The translations under genes and the position numbers were made by a program. 64,000 nucleotides of DNA, taken from contig CALBDU010000010.1 in assembly GCA_937927335.1 (NCBI GenBank), positions 1 through 64,000 on the forward strand, in the 5' to 3' direction. Shown here in pieces: positions 1-8,033 of the stretch (its first letter is position 1; every line of letters starts with the position of its first letter). This DNA is from an uncultured Clostridium sp. GTDB taxonomy: Bacteria > Bacillota > Clostridia > Clostridiales > Clostridiaceae. The notes under the pieces were generated by a model, which saw only the letters and a program-made list of their open reading frames with translations, had not been told where the DNA came from and did not search any database.

Positions 1-50
1 ATGAATCGGAAAAGGCAGTAGCAATACTAACAAAAGCAGGATATAAGTAA
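1..50 (+). CDS. 3' end of a gene entering from the left (unidentified)
   Basis: Only the last 15 codons are visible, reading ESEKAVAILTKAGYK and then TAA at 48-50. A rho-independent terminator follows directly. The tail, a Glu-Lys-Ala amphipathic helix ending in AGY, resembles the C-terminus of small ACT-domain amino-acid-binding proteins. That is only a resemblance over 15 residues and no function should be assigned from it. Confidence 0.5.
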   Translation, partial: ESEKAVAILTKAGYK

Positions 51-59
51 TAAAACACA

Positions 60-93
60 GGCCGTAAAGGGAAATTTCCTTTACGGTCTTTTC
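60..93 (+). terminator. Rho-independent terminator
   Basis: The arms GCCGTAAAGG and CCTTTACGGT pair around a short A/T loop and are followed by CTTTTC. It closes the gene entering from the left and separates it from rpoN. Confidence 0.85.
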
Positions 94-195
94 ATTTCAG
101 TTATAGCAGCTAGTTGTTTGGCGAAAACTAAAATTATTATTAGTGCAAAAAAACTTTAAAGAATGTATAATATAAGAGGATAAGACCATGAAAGT

Positions 196-1575
196 GTGGT
201 GATTTGTACGAACCTAGAATACAATTTGAATCTTACGCAGGAACAAAAACTGATTATGACACAGGAAATGCAGCTGTCTATTAAGCTTCTCCAGATGACT
301 GCTTTTGAACTTCAGGAGCATATTGAAAAGGAACTGGAGGATAACCCCGTTCTTGATGATAAAGGTGAAATGTTCAACACAGAGCTAAAGGACAAAATTG
401 ATTTTACAGAAATGGCTAAATATTTTGATGATAATGCTGGTACATGAACTTATTACACAAGAGAAGAAAATGAGGAGGTCTCCCCATTTAATTTTATATC
501 CGAAAGTAAATCCCTGAAGGAATATTTAATGGAACAGGTTAATGACCTGAATATTTCCGAATATAGTAAATCCATATGCAATTATATTATCGAAAATATT
601 GATTCCAGGGGATATTTGGACATATCTTCGGAAACGATTGCAAAGGAATTAAAAATAAATAAAAGTTGTGTGGATGATGCAGTTGAAATTATTCAATCAT
701 TGGAGCCTGCCGGTATAGGAGCAGCAAATCTTAGGGAATGTCTGAAATTACAGATATACAGAAAAGGGATTGAAGATGAATGCTTGTATCGAATAATTGA
801 TGATTATCTGGAGCTGCTGGCTGAAAATAAATTTAATATAATAGCCAGAGAGCTGGATATTGACGTAAAAAAGGCCCAGGAATATGGCGATATGATCAGA
901 GCACTGAATCCAAAGCCTTCCAGTGGGTTTTACACCGGAGAAGATGTAAAATATATAGTACCAGATGCCTATATTAAAAAAATTAATAGTGAATATTTTA
1001 TAGTTATGAATGATGAGCTTGGACCAAAGCTTACTATAAATGGTGTTTACAAAGAAATATTGAAAAATGACAGTGACAAGGAAGCTGTAGAATATATAAA
1101 GGAAAAACTAAACAGTGCTCTGTTTCTTATTAAAAGTATAGAGCATAGAAAAACCACTATCTACAAAGTACTTGAAAAAATAATAGAGCTTCAGAGAGAT
1201 TTCTTCGATTACGGGGAAGAGCATTTAAAACCTATGACCTTAAAGGAAATTGCAGATTCCCTGGAGGTGCATGAGTCAACTGTCAGCAGGGCTATCAGGG
1301 ATAAATTTATTTATACGGACCGAGGCACAATAAAAATCAAGGACCTGTTTACCACCGGCATATCATCTAAGGGCAGCGGTGAAGAGGTTTCAACGAATAT
1401 TATAAAAAATTCCATAAAGGAATTAATTGATGGGGAAGATAGAAAAAATCCACTATCGGATCAAGTTATATGTGATATATTAAATAAAAAAAGTATGAAT
1501 ATATCTAGAAGAACTGTAGCAAAGTACAGAGAGGAATTGGGAATAAAGAGCTCAAAAGGAAGGAAAAGATTTTAA
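196..1575 (+). pseudogene. rpoN: RNA polymerase sigma-54 factor, interrupted by in-frame TGA
   Basis: Sigma-54 (RpoN/SigL) directs core RNA polymerase to -24/-12 promoters and needs an AAA+ activator. The first 83 codons encode region I (TQEQKLIMTQEMQLSIKLLQ, then ELEDNPVL) and stop at TGA 445-447. The same frame continues immediately with TYYTREENEEVSPFNF and runs on as an uninterrupted core-binding and DNA-binding part to 1575, including the RpoN box (ISRRTVAKYREE). Read through, the protein would be about 459 residues, the normal family length, so one codon is the only lesion. Downstream in-frame ATG 529 would give a region-I-less protein of 348 residues. The start is also weak: GTG 196 or 199 has no clear ribosome site, and the nearby ATG 188 is out of frame. 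It could be a true nonsense mutation, a sequence error, or a readthrough codon. Confidence 0.85.
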
Positions 1576-1590
1576 CCTTCCTTTTTATTT
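1554..1590 (+). terminator. Terminator overlapping the rpoN stop
   Basis: AAAAGGAAGG (1554-1563) pairs with CCTTCCTTTT (1576-1585), and the T run extends the 3' arm. The rpoN stop codon lies in the loop. It separates rpoN from the glycolytic genes. Confidence 0.75.
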
Positions 1591-1655
1591 GCATTAAATT
1601 CAAATATTAGTGAAAGAATACTATAGGTAAATTGATATTTGAAGGAGTGGCTTAT

Positions 1656-2663
1656 ATGGTTAACGTTGGAATTAATGGATTTGGAAGGATTGGCAGAGCT
1701 GTTCTGAAGGTACTGCTTGAAAAGTACGGGGACAGCCTGAAGGTTGCAGGCATTAACGATTTGACGGATTCCGCCACTCTGGCGCACCTGTTTAAATATG
1801 ACTCTCTTTATGGCACCTATAGTGGAGCTGTTTCCTCAGAGAATAACAAAATAATTATTAATGACAAGGTTATAAAGGTATTTGCTGAAAAAGAACCAGG
1901 TAATATTCCATGGGATTCTGCAGGGGTGGACATTGTTATTGAGTGCACTGGCCATTTTACCCACGGAGAGAAAGCAAAGGGGCATATTGATTCAGGGGCA
2001 CGAAAAGTAATAATATCAGCTCCGGCCAGAAATGAAGATATAACCCTTGTAATGGGGGTAAATGAAGCTATATATGATAACAGCAGGCATAATATAATAT
2101 CAAATTCTTCCTGCACCACTAACTGCCTGGCTCCTATTGTTAAAGTTTTATATAACCAGTTTGGAATAGCCAGTGGGGTAATGACAACGGTGCATTCTTA
2201 CACTAATGATCAGAATGTGTTGGATCAACCCCACAGGGACTTAAGGAGAGCAAGGGCTGCAGCTTTGTCTATTATTCCTACCTCCACTGGGGCGGCCAAA
2301 GCGGTATCTCTGGTAATACCGGAACTGGAGGGAAGGCTCAGCGGATACGCCTTGAGGGTGCCTACACCTACTGTTTCATTTACAGATTTTGTGTGTGAGG
2401 TTCAAAGGGATACCTCTAAGGAAGAAGTAAACAGTGTTCTTAAAGCTGCCTCCCAGTGTGAGCTAAAGGGTATTTTGGGCTACAGTGAGATTCCCCTTGT
2501 ATCTGCAGATTATAAAGGTGACCAAAGGTCTTCAATTGTGGATGGCTTATGCACCATAGTTGCCGGAGGGCATTTGGTAAAGGTGGCAGCCTGGTACGAC
2601 AATGAGTATGGATATTCCTGCAGACTGGCGGATTTAACAAAATTTATAGCAAACAGGCTATAA
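1656..2663 (+). CDS. gap: Glyceraldehyde-3-phosphate dehydrogenase
   Basis: Oxidative phosphorylation of glyceraldehyde-3-phosphate to 1,3-bisphosphoglycerate with NAD+, in cytosolic glycolysis. The 335-residue protein has the N-terminal Rossmann motif GFGRIG (residues 8-13), the catalytic motif SSCTTNC with Cys153, and the C-terminal WYDNEYGYS signature. Asp35 after the second strand (INDLTD) fits NAD specificity. ATG 1656 is preferred over an upstream in-frame codon because GAAGGAG at 1641-1647 is correctly spaced. It heads the order gap-pgk-tpiA-gpmI-eno. In many clostridia the repressor gene cggR sits between rpoN and gap, and it is absent here. Confidence 0.97.
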   Translation: MVNVGINGFGRIGRAVLKVLLEKYGDSLKVAGINDLTDSATLAHLFKYDSLYGTYSGAVSSENNKIIINDKVIKVFAEKEPGNIPWDSAGVDIVIECTGHFTHGEKAKGHIDSGARKVIISAPARNEDITLVMGVNEAIYDNSRHNIISNSSCTTNCLAPIVKVLYNQFGIASGVMTTVHSYTNDQNVLDQPHRDLRRARAAALSIIPTSTGAAKAVSLVIPELEGRLSGYALRVPTPTVSFTDFVCEVQRDTSKEEVNSVLKAASQCELKGILGYSEIPLVSADYKGDQRSSIVDGLCTIVAGGHLVKVAAWYDNEYGYSCRLADLTKFIANRL

Positions 2664-2666
2664 TTA

Positions 2667-2696
2667 TTGGAAAAATGTCAAATAAATATGTATAAT
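2667..2696 (+). promoter_or_regulatory. Possible internal sigma-A promoter before pgk
   Basis: TTGGAA (2667-2672), an 18-bp spacer and a perfect TATAAT (2691-2696) lie in the 75-bp gap between gap and pgk. This could give pgk and the genes behind it extra transcription independent of gap. It is predicted from sequence only. Confidence 0.45.
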
Positions 2697-2738
2697 AGTT
2701 GTGGAAGAAAAAATAACTATTATCAAGGGGTGTATCAG

Positions 2739-3935
2739 ATGATATATAATAAAATGTCTATAGAGGATATTCAGACTAAAGGAAAAAAGGTGCTTGTAAG
2801 GTGTGATTTCAATGTTCCTTTAAAAGACGGCGAAATTACAGATGAAAATAGATTGATTGGCTCTCTTCCAACAATTAAATACTTAATGGAAAATGGAGCA
2901 AGGATTATATTATGTTCACACCTGGGAAAACCAAAAGGAGAGCCTCTTCCTGAACTTTCACTGAAGCCTGTTGCAAAAAGGCTTTCGGAACTGCTTAAAA
3001 AGAATGTAATATTTGCAGCTGACAACAAGGTGGTTGGGGAAAATGCCAGAGCTGCCGTTGAAAATATGAAGGATGGAGATGTAATTCTTCTTGAAAATAC
3101 AAGATACCGCAAGGAAGAAACAAAAAATGACCCGGCGTTTTCAAGAGAATTAGCCTCATTGGCAGATATATTTGTGAATGATGCCTTTGGTACTGCACAC
3201 AGAGCCCACTGCTCAACTGTAGGAGTAACAGAGTTTTTACCCATATCGGTATGCGGGTTCCTAATACAAAAGGAGCTGAAGTTCCTTGGCAATGCTGTTT
3301 CAAACCCGGAGAGACCTTTTGTGGCTATTCTTGGTGGAGCAAAGGTGTCAGACAAAATTAATGTTATCAATAATCTGCTTGAAAAGGTGGATACTCTTAT
3401 CATAGGGGGAGGTATGAGCTATACCTTCTCAAAGGCCTTGGGATATACCATAGGAAACTCACTGCTGGAAGAGGATAAAATAGATTATGCAAGGGATATG
3501 ATGGAAAAGGCTAAGGATAAGAATGTTAATATGCTTCTTCCATTGGATTACATAGCAGGAGACAGCTTCTCAGCCGATGCTGCAGCCATAGCAACAGATG
3601 ATCCTAATGTACCTGACGGATACATGGGCCTGGATATTGGACCTAAGACTATAGGGCTTTTCACCAGTGTGGTTAAGGAAGCAAAAACTGTTATATGGAA
3701 CGGACCTGTAGGTGTATTTGAATTTGACAAATTTGCAGGGGGTACAAAGGCAATTGCAAAGGCATTGTCAGAAACTGACGCTGTAACCATAATCGGAGGT
3801 GGGGATAGTGCTGCGGCGGTTAATCAACTGGGCTATGGCGACAAAATGACTCATATTTCCACTGGAGGAGGGGCATCTCTTGAATTCCTCGAGGGAATAG
3901 AGCTGCCTGGCATTGCAGCATTAAACGATAAATAA
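2739..3935 (+). CDS. pgk: Phosphoglycerate kinase
   Basis: Transfers the acyl phosphate of 1,3-bisphosphoglycerate to ADP, the first ATP-yielding step of glycolysis. The protein has 398 residues, the usual bacterial length. It carries the substrate-binding signature VLVRCDFNVPLKDG, the CSHLGKPKG motif, a GGGMSYTF hinge region and a C-terminal nucleotide-binding GGGDSAAAV. ATG 2739 follows AAGGGG at 2725-2730. The reading frame is open further upstream, but that part overlaps the putative promoter and lacks a ribosome site. Confidence 0.97.
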   Translation: MIYNKMSIEDIQTKGKKVLVRCDFNVPLKDGEITDENRLIGSLPTIKYLMENGARIILCSHLGKPKGEPLPELSLKPVAKRLSELLKKNVIFAADNKVVGENARAAVENMKDGDVILLENTRYRKEETKNDPAFSRELASLADIFVNDAFGTAHRAHCSTVGVTEFLPISVCGFLIQKELKFLGNAVSNPERPFVAILGGAKVSDKINVINNLLEKVDTLIIGGGMSYTFSKALGYTIGNSLLEEDKIDYARDMMEKAKDKNVNMLLPLDYIAGDSFSADAAAIATDDPNVPDGYMGLDIGPKTIGLFTSVVKEAKTVIWNGPVGVFEFDKFAGGTKAIAKALSETDAVTIIGGGDSAAAVNQLGYGDKMTHISTGGGASLEFLEGIELPGIAALNDK

Positions 3936-3948
3936 CGGGGGGATAATT

Positions 3949-4698
3949 ATGCGAAAACCAATAATAGCAGGGAACTGGAAGATGAATAATACACTGCCCC
4001 AGGCCATGGAGTTGGTAGTAGGTTTAAAGCCACTGGTCAGCGATGCTAAGTGCGATGTAGTTATATGTCCACCTTTCATATGTCTTAATGAGGTGGTTAA
4101 GGCGGTACAGGAATCCAATATAATGGTGGGCGCACAGAACATGCATTATGAGGAAAGCGGAGCATATACGGGAGAGGTTTCACCACTGATGCTGAAACAG
4201 CTGGGAGTAAGCTATGTAATCATTGGCCACAGCGAAAGAAGGCAATATTTCAATGAGACCGATGAAGTGGTGAACAAAAAGATAAAGTCAGCAATTGAGC
4301 ACCATTTGATTCCAATAATGTGCTGTGGTGAAACTCTGTACGAGCGTGAGACAGGAATAACTAGTGAAGTTTTGGGGAGACAGATCAAATTAGGTTTAAA
4401 AGACTTTAATCCCGTTGAAATAGAAAATTTGGTGGTGGCCTATGAACCTATTTGGGCAATTGGCACAGGAAAAACTGCCACAGATGAGCAGGCAAATCAG
4501 TCAATAGGCTACATAAGAAATGTAATTGCAGAAATGTACGGCAGAGAAACTGCAGACAAGGTTAGAATTCAGTACGGAGGCTCAGTGAAGCCATCAACAA
4601 TTAAGGCTCAGATGGCACAGCCGGAAATCGATGGAGCCCTTGTTGGGGGAGCAAGCTTGAAAGCAGAGGATTTTGCATCTATAATAAACTATATATAA
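3949..4698 (+). CDS. tpiA: Triosephosphate isomerase
   Basis: Interconverts dihydroxyacetone phosphate and glyceraldehyde-3-phosphate. The 249-residue TIM barrel has NWKMN with Lys11, the catalytic histidine His94 in GHSERR, the catalytic base Glu166 in AYEPIWAIGTG, and the phosphate-binding GGS near residue 210 (IQYGGSVKP). The ribosome site GGGGGG lies 7 bases before the ATG and 13 bases separate it from pgk, so translation follows directly from the pgk message. Confidence 0.97.
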   Translation: MRKPIIAGNWKMNNTLPQAMELVVGLKPLVSDAKCDVVICPPFICLNEVVKAVQESNIMVGAQNMHYEESGAYTGEVSPLMLKQLGVSYVIIGHSERRQYFNETDEVVNKKIKSAIEHHLIPIMCCGETLYERETGITSEVLGRQIKLGLKDFNPVEIENLVVAYEPIWAIGTGKTATDEQANQSIGYIRNVIAEMYGRETADKVRIQYGGSVKPSTIKAQMAQPEIDGALVGGASLKAEDFASIINYI

Positions 4699-4706
4699 CA
4701 AATTTT

Positions 4707-4741
4707 ACAGCATGACGTACAAGAAGCGGCATGCTGTTTTG
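4707..4741 (+). terminator. Hairpin between tpiA and gpmI (attenuator-like)
   Basis: ACAGCATG (4707-4714) pairs with CATGCTGT (4730-4737), followed by TTTG. The 8-bp stem and short T run suggest partial termination or an mRNA-stabilising stem inside the glycolytic operon rather than a full stop. Confidence 0.5.
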
Positions 4742-4766
4742 CTAAAATTTATACGTGGAGGAAATT

Positions 4767-6296
4767 ATGAGAAAACCTGTAATGCTGATGATACTGGACG
4801 GATATGGGATATCTGAAAACCAAACAGGCAATGCCATATCTGCTGCAAAAAAACCAAACCTGGACAGAATCTTAAAAAAGTACCCGAATACAACCCTGGA
4901 GGCTTGTGGTATGAGCGTAGGTCTTCCGGAGGGCCAGATGGGCAATTCCGAGGTAGGCCATTTAAATATAGGTGCAGGAAGAATTATATACCAGTCCTTT
5001 ACAAGAATAAGCAAGTCTATTGTGGACGGTGACTTTTTTAATAATGCCGCTTTAAATAAAGCTGTGGATAATGCTATAAAAAATAATTCCGATCTTCATC
5101 TTCTGGGACTTGTTTCACCAGGAGGAGTACATTCTCATACGGGCCATATCAAGGCGTTGCTTAAGCTTTGTGAGATGAAGGGACTTAGGAGGGTTTACCT
5201 CCACGGATTTCTGGATGGCAGAGATGTGCCCCCTGCATCGGCAGAGGAATACATAATGGATATAGAAAAGGCTATGATAGAAATGGGAACTGGGACTATT
5301 GCTACCGTTTCTGGAAGGTATTATGCCATGGACAGGGATAATAGATGGGACAGGGTTAAGTCAGCTTATGATGCTCTAGTCTACGGTAAAGGGAATACTG
5401 CTGACAGTGCCCTTAAAGCAATAGAAAGATCCTATAAAGACAATCTAACTGATGAATTTGTTGTTCCTGCAGTGATTACAAAGGATGGGGAGCCTGCAGC
5501 AGTAATAAAGAACAAGGATTCAGTGATTTTCTTTAACTTTAGGCCTGACAGGGCCAGGGAACTCGCCAGAGCAATAAATGACAGGGAATTCCATGGCTTT
5601 GAAAGGGAACCCCTGGATTTAACCTTTGTAACAATGACTGAATATGACAGTACTATGGAAAATGTGCTGGTGGCGTTTCCAAATGAAACCTATAAGAATA
5701 CACTGGGTGAATATCTTAGCAAAAGTGGGAAAACTCAATTAAGAATAGCTGAAACTGAGAAATATGCCCATGTAACATTTTTTTTCAACGGAGGAGTGGA
5801 GGCGCCAAATGAAAAGGAAGACAGAGTACTGATCCCCTCACCTAAGATTGCAACCTATGACCTTCAGCCTGAGATGAGTGCTTATTCAGTCAGGGACGAA
5901 GTGTTAAAGAGAATAGACTCAGGTTACTATGATTTTATTGTGCTTAACTTTGCTAATGCTGATATGGTTGGACATACCGGCATACTGGAAGCAGCAAAAA
6001 AGGCTGTGGAAGCTGTGGATGAATGTTTAGGTTCCATTGTGGATAAAATACTTCAAAGAGATGGTACGGTTTTTATAACTGCAGACCATGGAAATGCGGA
6101 ATCAATGGTGGACCTGTCCACAGGAAAAGCTATGACAGCTCATACTACAGATCCGGTTCCATTCATATATGTATCAAACAATGCAAGACCGCTGAGGCAA
6201 AATGGAATTTTAGCGGATATTGCACCCACTTTGCTTGACGTAATGGAATTAGAAATACCGGTAGAGATGACTGGAAAGAGCCTGATTATAAAATAA
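4767..6296 (+). CDS. gpmI: 2,3-bisphosphoglycerate-independent phosphoglycerate mutase
   Basis: Interconverts 3- and 2-phosphoglycerate through a phosphoserine intermediate with two Mn2+ ions; it belongs to the alkaline-phosphatase superfamily. The 509-residue protein has the first metal Asp11 (LDGYG), the nucleophile Ser61 in GQMGNSEVGHLNIGAGR, the DGRDVPP substrate loop, and the late metal motifs NFANADMVGHTG and TADHGNAE. ATG 4767 is spaced 7 bases after GGAGG, whereas an upstream GTG overlaps that site. Confidence 0.96.
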   Translation: MRKPVMLMILDGYGISENQTGNAISAAKKPNLDRILKKYPNTTLEACGMSVGLPEGQMGNSEVGHLNIGAGRIIYQSFTRISKSIVDGDFFNNAALNKAVDNAIKNNSDLHLLGLVSPGGVHSHTGHIKALLKLCEMKGLRRVYLHGFLDGRDVPPASAEEYIMDIEKAMIEMGTGTIATVSGRYYAMDRDNRWDRVKSAYDALVYGKGNTADSALKAIERSYKDNLTDEFVVPAVITKDGEPAAVIKNKDSVIFFNFRPDRARELARAINDREFHGFEREPLDLTFVTMTEYDSTMENVLVAFPNETYKNTLGEYLSKSGKTQLRIAETEKYAHVTFFFNGGVEAPNEKEDRVLIPSPKIATYDLQPEMSAYSVRDEVLKRIDSGYYDFIVLNFANADMVGHTGILEAAKKAVEAVDECLGSIVDKILQRDGTVFITADHGNAESMVDLSTGKAMTAHTTDPVPFIYVSNNARPLRQNGILADIAPTLLDVMELEIPVEMTGKSLIIK

Positions 6297-6311
6297 GGAG
6301 GAGTGTTTTTA

Positions 6312-7607
6312 ATGAAAAATTATGTTGAAATTGTGGATGTAAAGGCAAGGCAGATTATGGATTCAAGGTGTATTCCTACAGTTGAGGTAGACGTAATACT
6401 GGAAGACGGCACTGTGGGAAGGGCAGCGGTGCCATCAGGAGCATCCACAGGCATGTTTGAGGCGGTGGAGCTAAGAGATGGGGACAACGAAAGGTATAAC
6501 GGCAAAGGCGTACTTAAAGCTGTGGATAACGTAAACTTCTTCATTGCTGAAGAACTTATTGGAATGAATGTTTTTGATCAGGTGCAGATAGATAAGACAA
6601 TGATAAATTTGGATGGAACCAGGAACAAGGAAAAGTTTGGTGCTAATGCCATACTTGGTGTATCACTGGCTTGTGCCAGGGCTGCAGCACAGAACCTGGG
6701 CCTAAGTCTTTACCAGTACATCGGAGGAATAAATGCCAAGGTGCTGCCTGTTCCAATGATGAATATAATAAACGGAGGAAAGCATGCGGATAATAACGTA
6801 GACCTCCAGGAATTCATGATAATGCCGGCAGGGGCTGAAAGCTTCAGTGAAGCACTGAGAATGTGCTCAGAGGTTTATCACGCATTAAAGGGAATTTTAA
6901 AGTCAAAAGGATATGATACAGGTGTGGGTGATGAAGGCGGGTTTGCGCCAAATCTAAGCAGTAATGAAGAAGCTATACAGGTAATAGTCAATGCTATAGG
7001 AAAAGCCGGATATGTTCCAGGTAAAGATATTTATATAGCATTGGATCCAGCCTCCTCGGAGATATTTGAAAATGGTAAGTATAATCTGGCAGGGGAAAAC
7101 AAGGTATTATCCTCTGAAGAAATGGTAGACTACTATGAGAATCTTGTAAACAAGTATCCTATTATATCCATCGAAGACGGTATGGCTGAAGAGGACTGGG
7201 AAGGATGGAAATTGATAACGGAAAGACTGGGGCATAAGGTTCAGCTTGTAGGTGACGATCTCTTTGTCACAAATACTGAAAGGCTTCAAAAGGGTATAAA
7301 TAAGGGAGTGGCCAATTCTATACTGATAAAGCTCAATCAGATAGGCACACTGACAGAAACCTTAAATGCCATAGAAATGGCTGAAAGAGCGGGATATACC
7401 GCAGTAATATCCCACAGGTCAGGTGAAACAGAGGATACCACTATTGCAGACCTTGTAGTGGCTGTAAATGCAGGCCAGATTAAAACCGGTGCTCCAGCCA
7501 GAAGCGAAAGGGTAGCAAAATACAATCAGCTGGTTAGAATAGAGGAAGAGCTTGGCGAAATGGGAGAATTCAGAGGTATAAATTCCTTCTATAATCTAAA
7601 AAAGTAA
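6312..7607 (+). CDS. eno: Enolase
   Basis: Dehydrates 2-phosphoglycerate to phosphoenolpyruvate with Mg2+. The 431-residue protein shows NIINGGKHADNN, the proton-transfer region GDEGGFAPNL, the metal ligands in SIEDGMAEEDW and VGDDLFVTN, the enolase signature KLNQIGTLTET and SHRSGETED. AAGGAGG ends 9 bases before ATG 6312. It is the last enzyme gene of the glycolytic run; a separate promoter and secG follow. Confidence 0.97.
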   Translation: MKNYVEIVDVKARQIMDSRCIPTVEVDVILEDGTVGRAAVPSGASTGMFEAVELRDGDNERYNGKGVLKAVDNVNFFIAEELIGMNVFDQVQIDKTMINLDGTRNKEKFGANAILGVSLACARAAAQNLGLSLYQYIGGINAKVLPVPMMNIINGGKHADNNVDLQEFMIMPAGAESFSEALRMCSEVYHALKGILKSKGYDTGVGDEGGFAPNLSSNEEAIQVIVNAIGKAGYVPGKDIYIALDPASSEIFENGKYNLAGENKVLSSEEMVDYYENLVNKYPIISIEDGMAEEDWEGWKLITERLGHKVQLVGDDLFVTNTERLQKGINKGVANSILIKLNQIGTLTETLNAIEMAERAGYTAVISHRSGETEDTTIADLVVAVNAGQIKTGAPARSERVAKYNQLVRIEEELGEMGEFRGINSFYNLKK

Positions 7608-7617
7608 AATTATCTAT

Positions 7618-7645
7618 TTAACAATTGGCCAATATGTGTTAAAAT
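7618..7645 (+). promoter_or_regulatory. Possible promoter before secG
   Basis: TTAACA (7618-7623), 16 bases and TAAAAT (7640-7645) lie in the eno-secG gap, 43 bases before the secG ATG. No terminator separates eno from secG, so secG may also be transcribed from upstream. Confidence 0.35.
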
Positions 7646-7687
7646 AGTTAGGATACATAAGCTGGTGCTTATTAATGGAGGTAAAAA

Positions 7688-7930
7688 ATGAGTTTGAGTT
7701 TAGTTTTAACTATTTTGCAAGTTATAGTTTCTATAATATTAATAGTGGTGGTGCTGATGCAGCCCGGAAAGACCAACGGCTTCAGCGGCATTATGTCTAC
7801 CGGCGGAGCTTCTGAATCCTTTTATTCAAAAAATAAATCCAGAACTTCCGAGGCACGCCTGATAAGAATAACCATAGTTTGCGCTTTGATATTTGCTGCG
7901 CTTTCACTGGCTCAGAATTTTATAAGTTAG
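7688..7930 (+). CDS. secG: Preprotein translocase subunit SecG
   Basis: Small accessory membrane subunit of the SecYEG translocon. The 80-residue protein has two hydrophobic segments (about 4-24 and 56-76) flanking the family loop VVLMQPGKTNGFSGIMSTGG. GGAGG is 6 bases before the ATG. Its position after eno and before rnr is the standard clostridial arrangement. Confidence 0.93.
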   Translation: MSLSLVLTILQVIVSIILIVVVLMQPGKTNGFSGIMSTGGASESFYSKNKSRTSEARLIRITIVCALIFAALSLAQNFIS

Positions 7931-7936
7931 TAATTT

Positions 7937-7975
7937 AAGGCAGAGCTCTAAATTTAGTGCTCTGCTTAATTTTTT
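7937..7975 (+). terminator. Terminator after secG
   Basis: GCAGAGC (7940-7946) pairs with GCTCTGC (7959-7965), and a T-rich tail (TTAATTTTTT) follows. It closes the secG message before rnr. Confidence 0.8.
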
Positions 7976-8033
7976 GAATAATAAAGCACCGATATAACAA
8001 AAATATATATTATGAGGTAAAAGGAGGGAGCTT

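Noticed and set aside
445..447. TGA in rpoN as a selenocysteine codon
   Set aside because: RpoN is not a known selenoprotein, the codon lies in a poorly conserved linker, and the bases just behind it form no convincing SECIS-type hairpin.
2771..3403. 210-codon open frame antisense to pgk
   Set aside because: It mirrors the strongly conserved pgk coding sequence and has no ribosome site or recognisable product.
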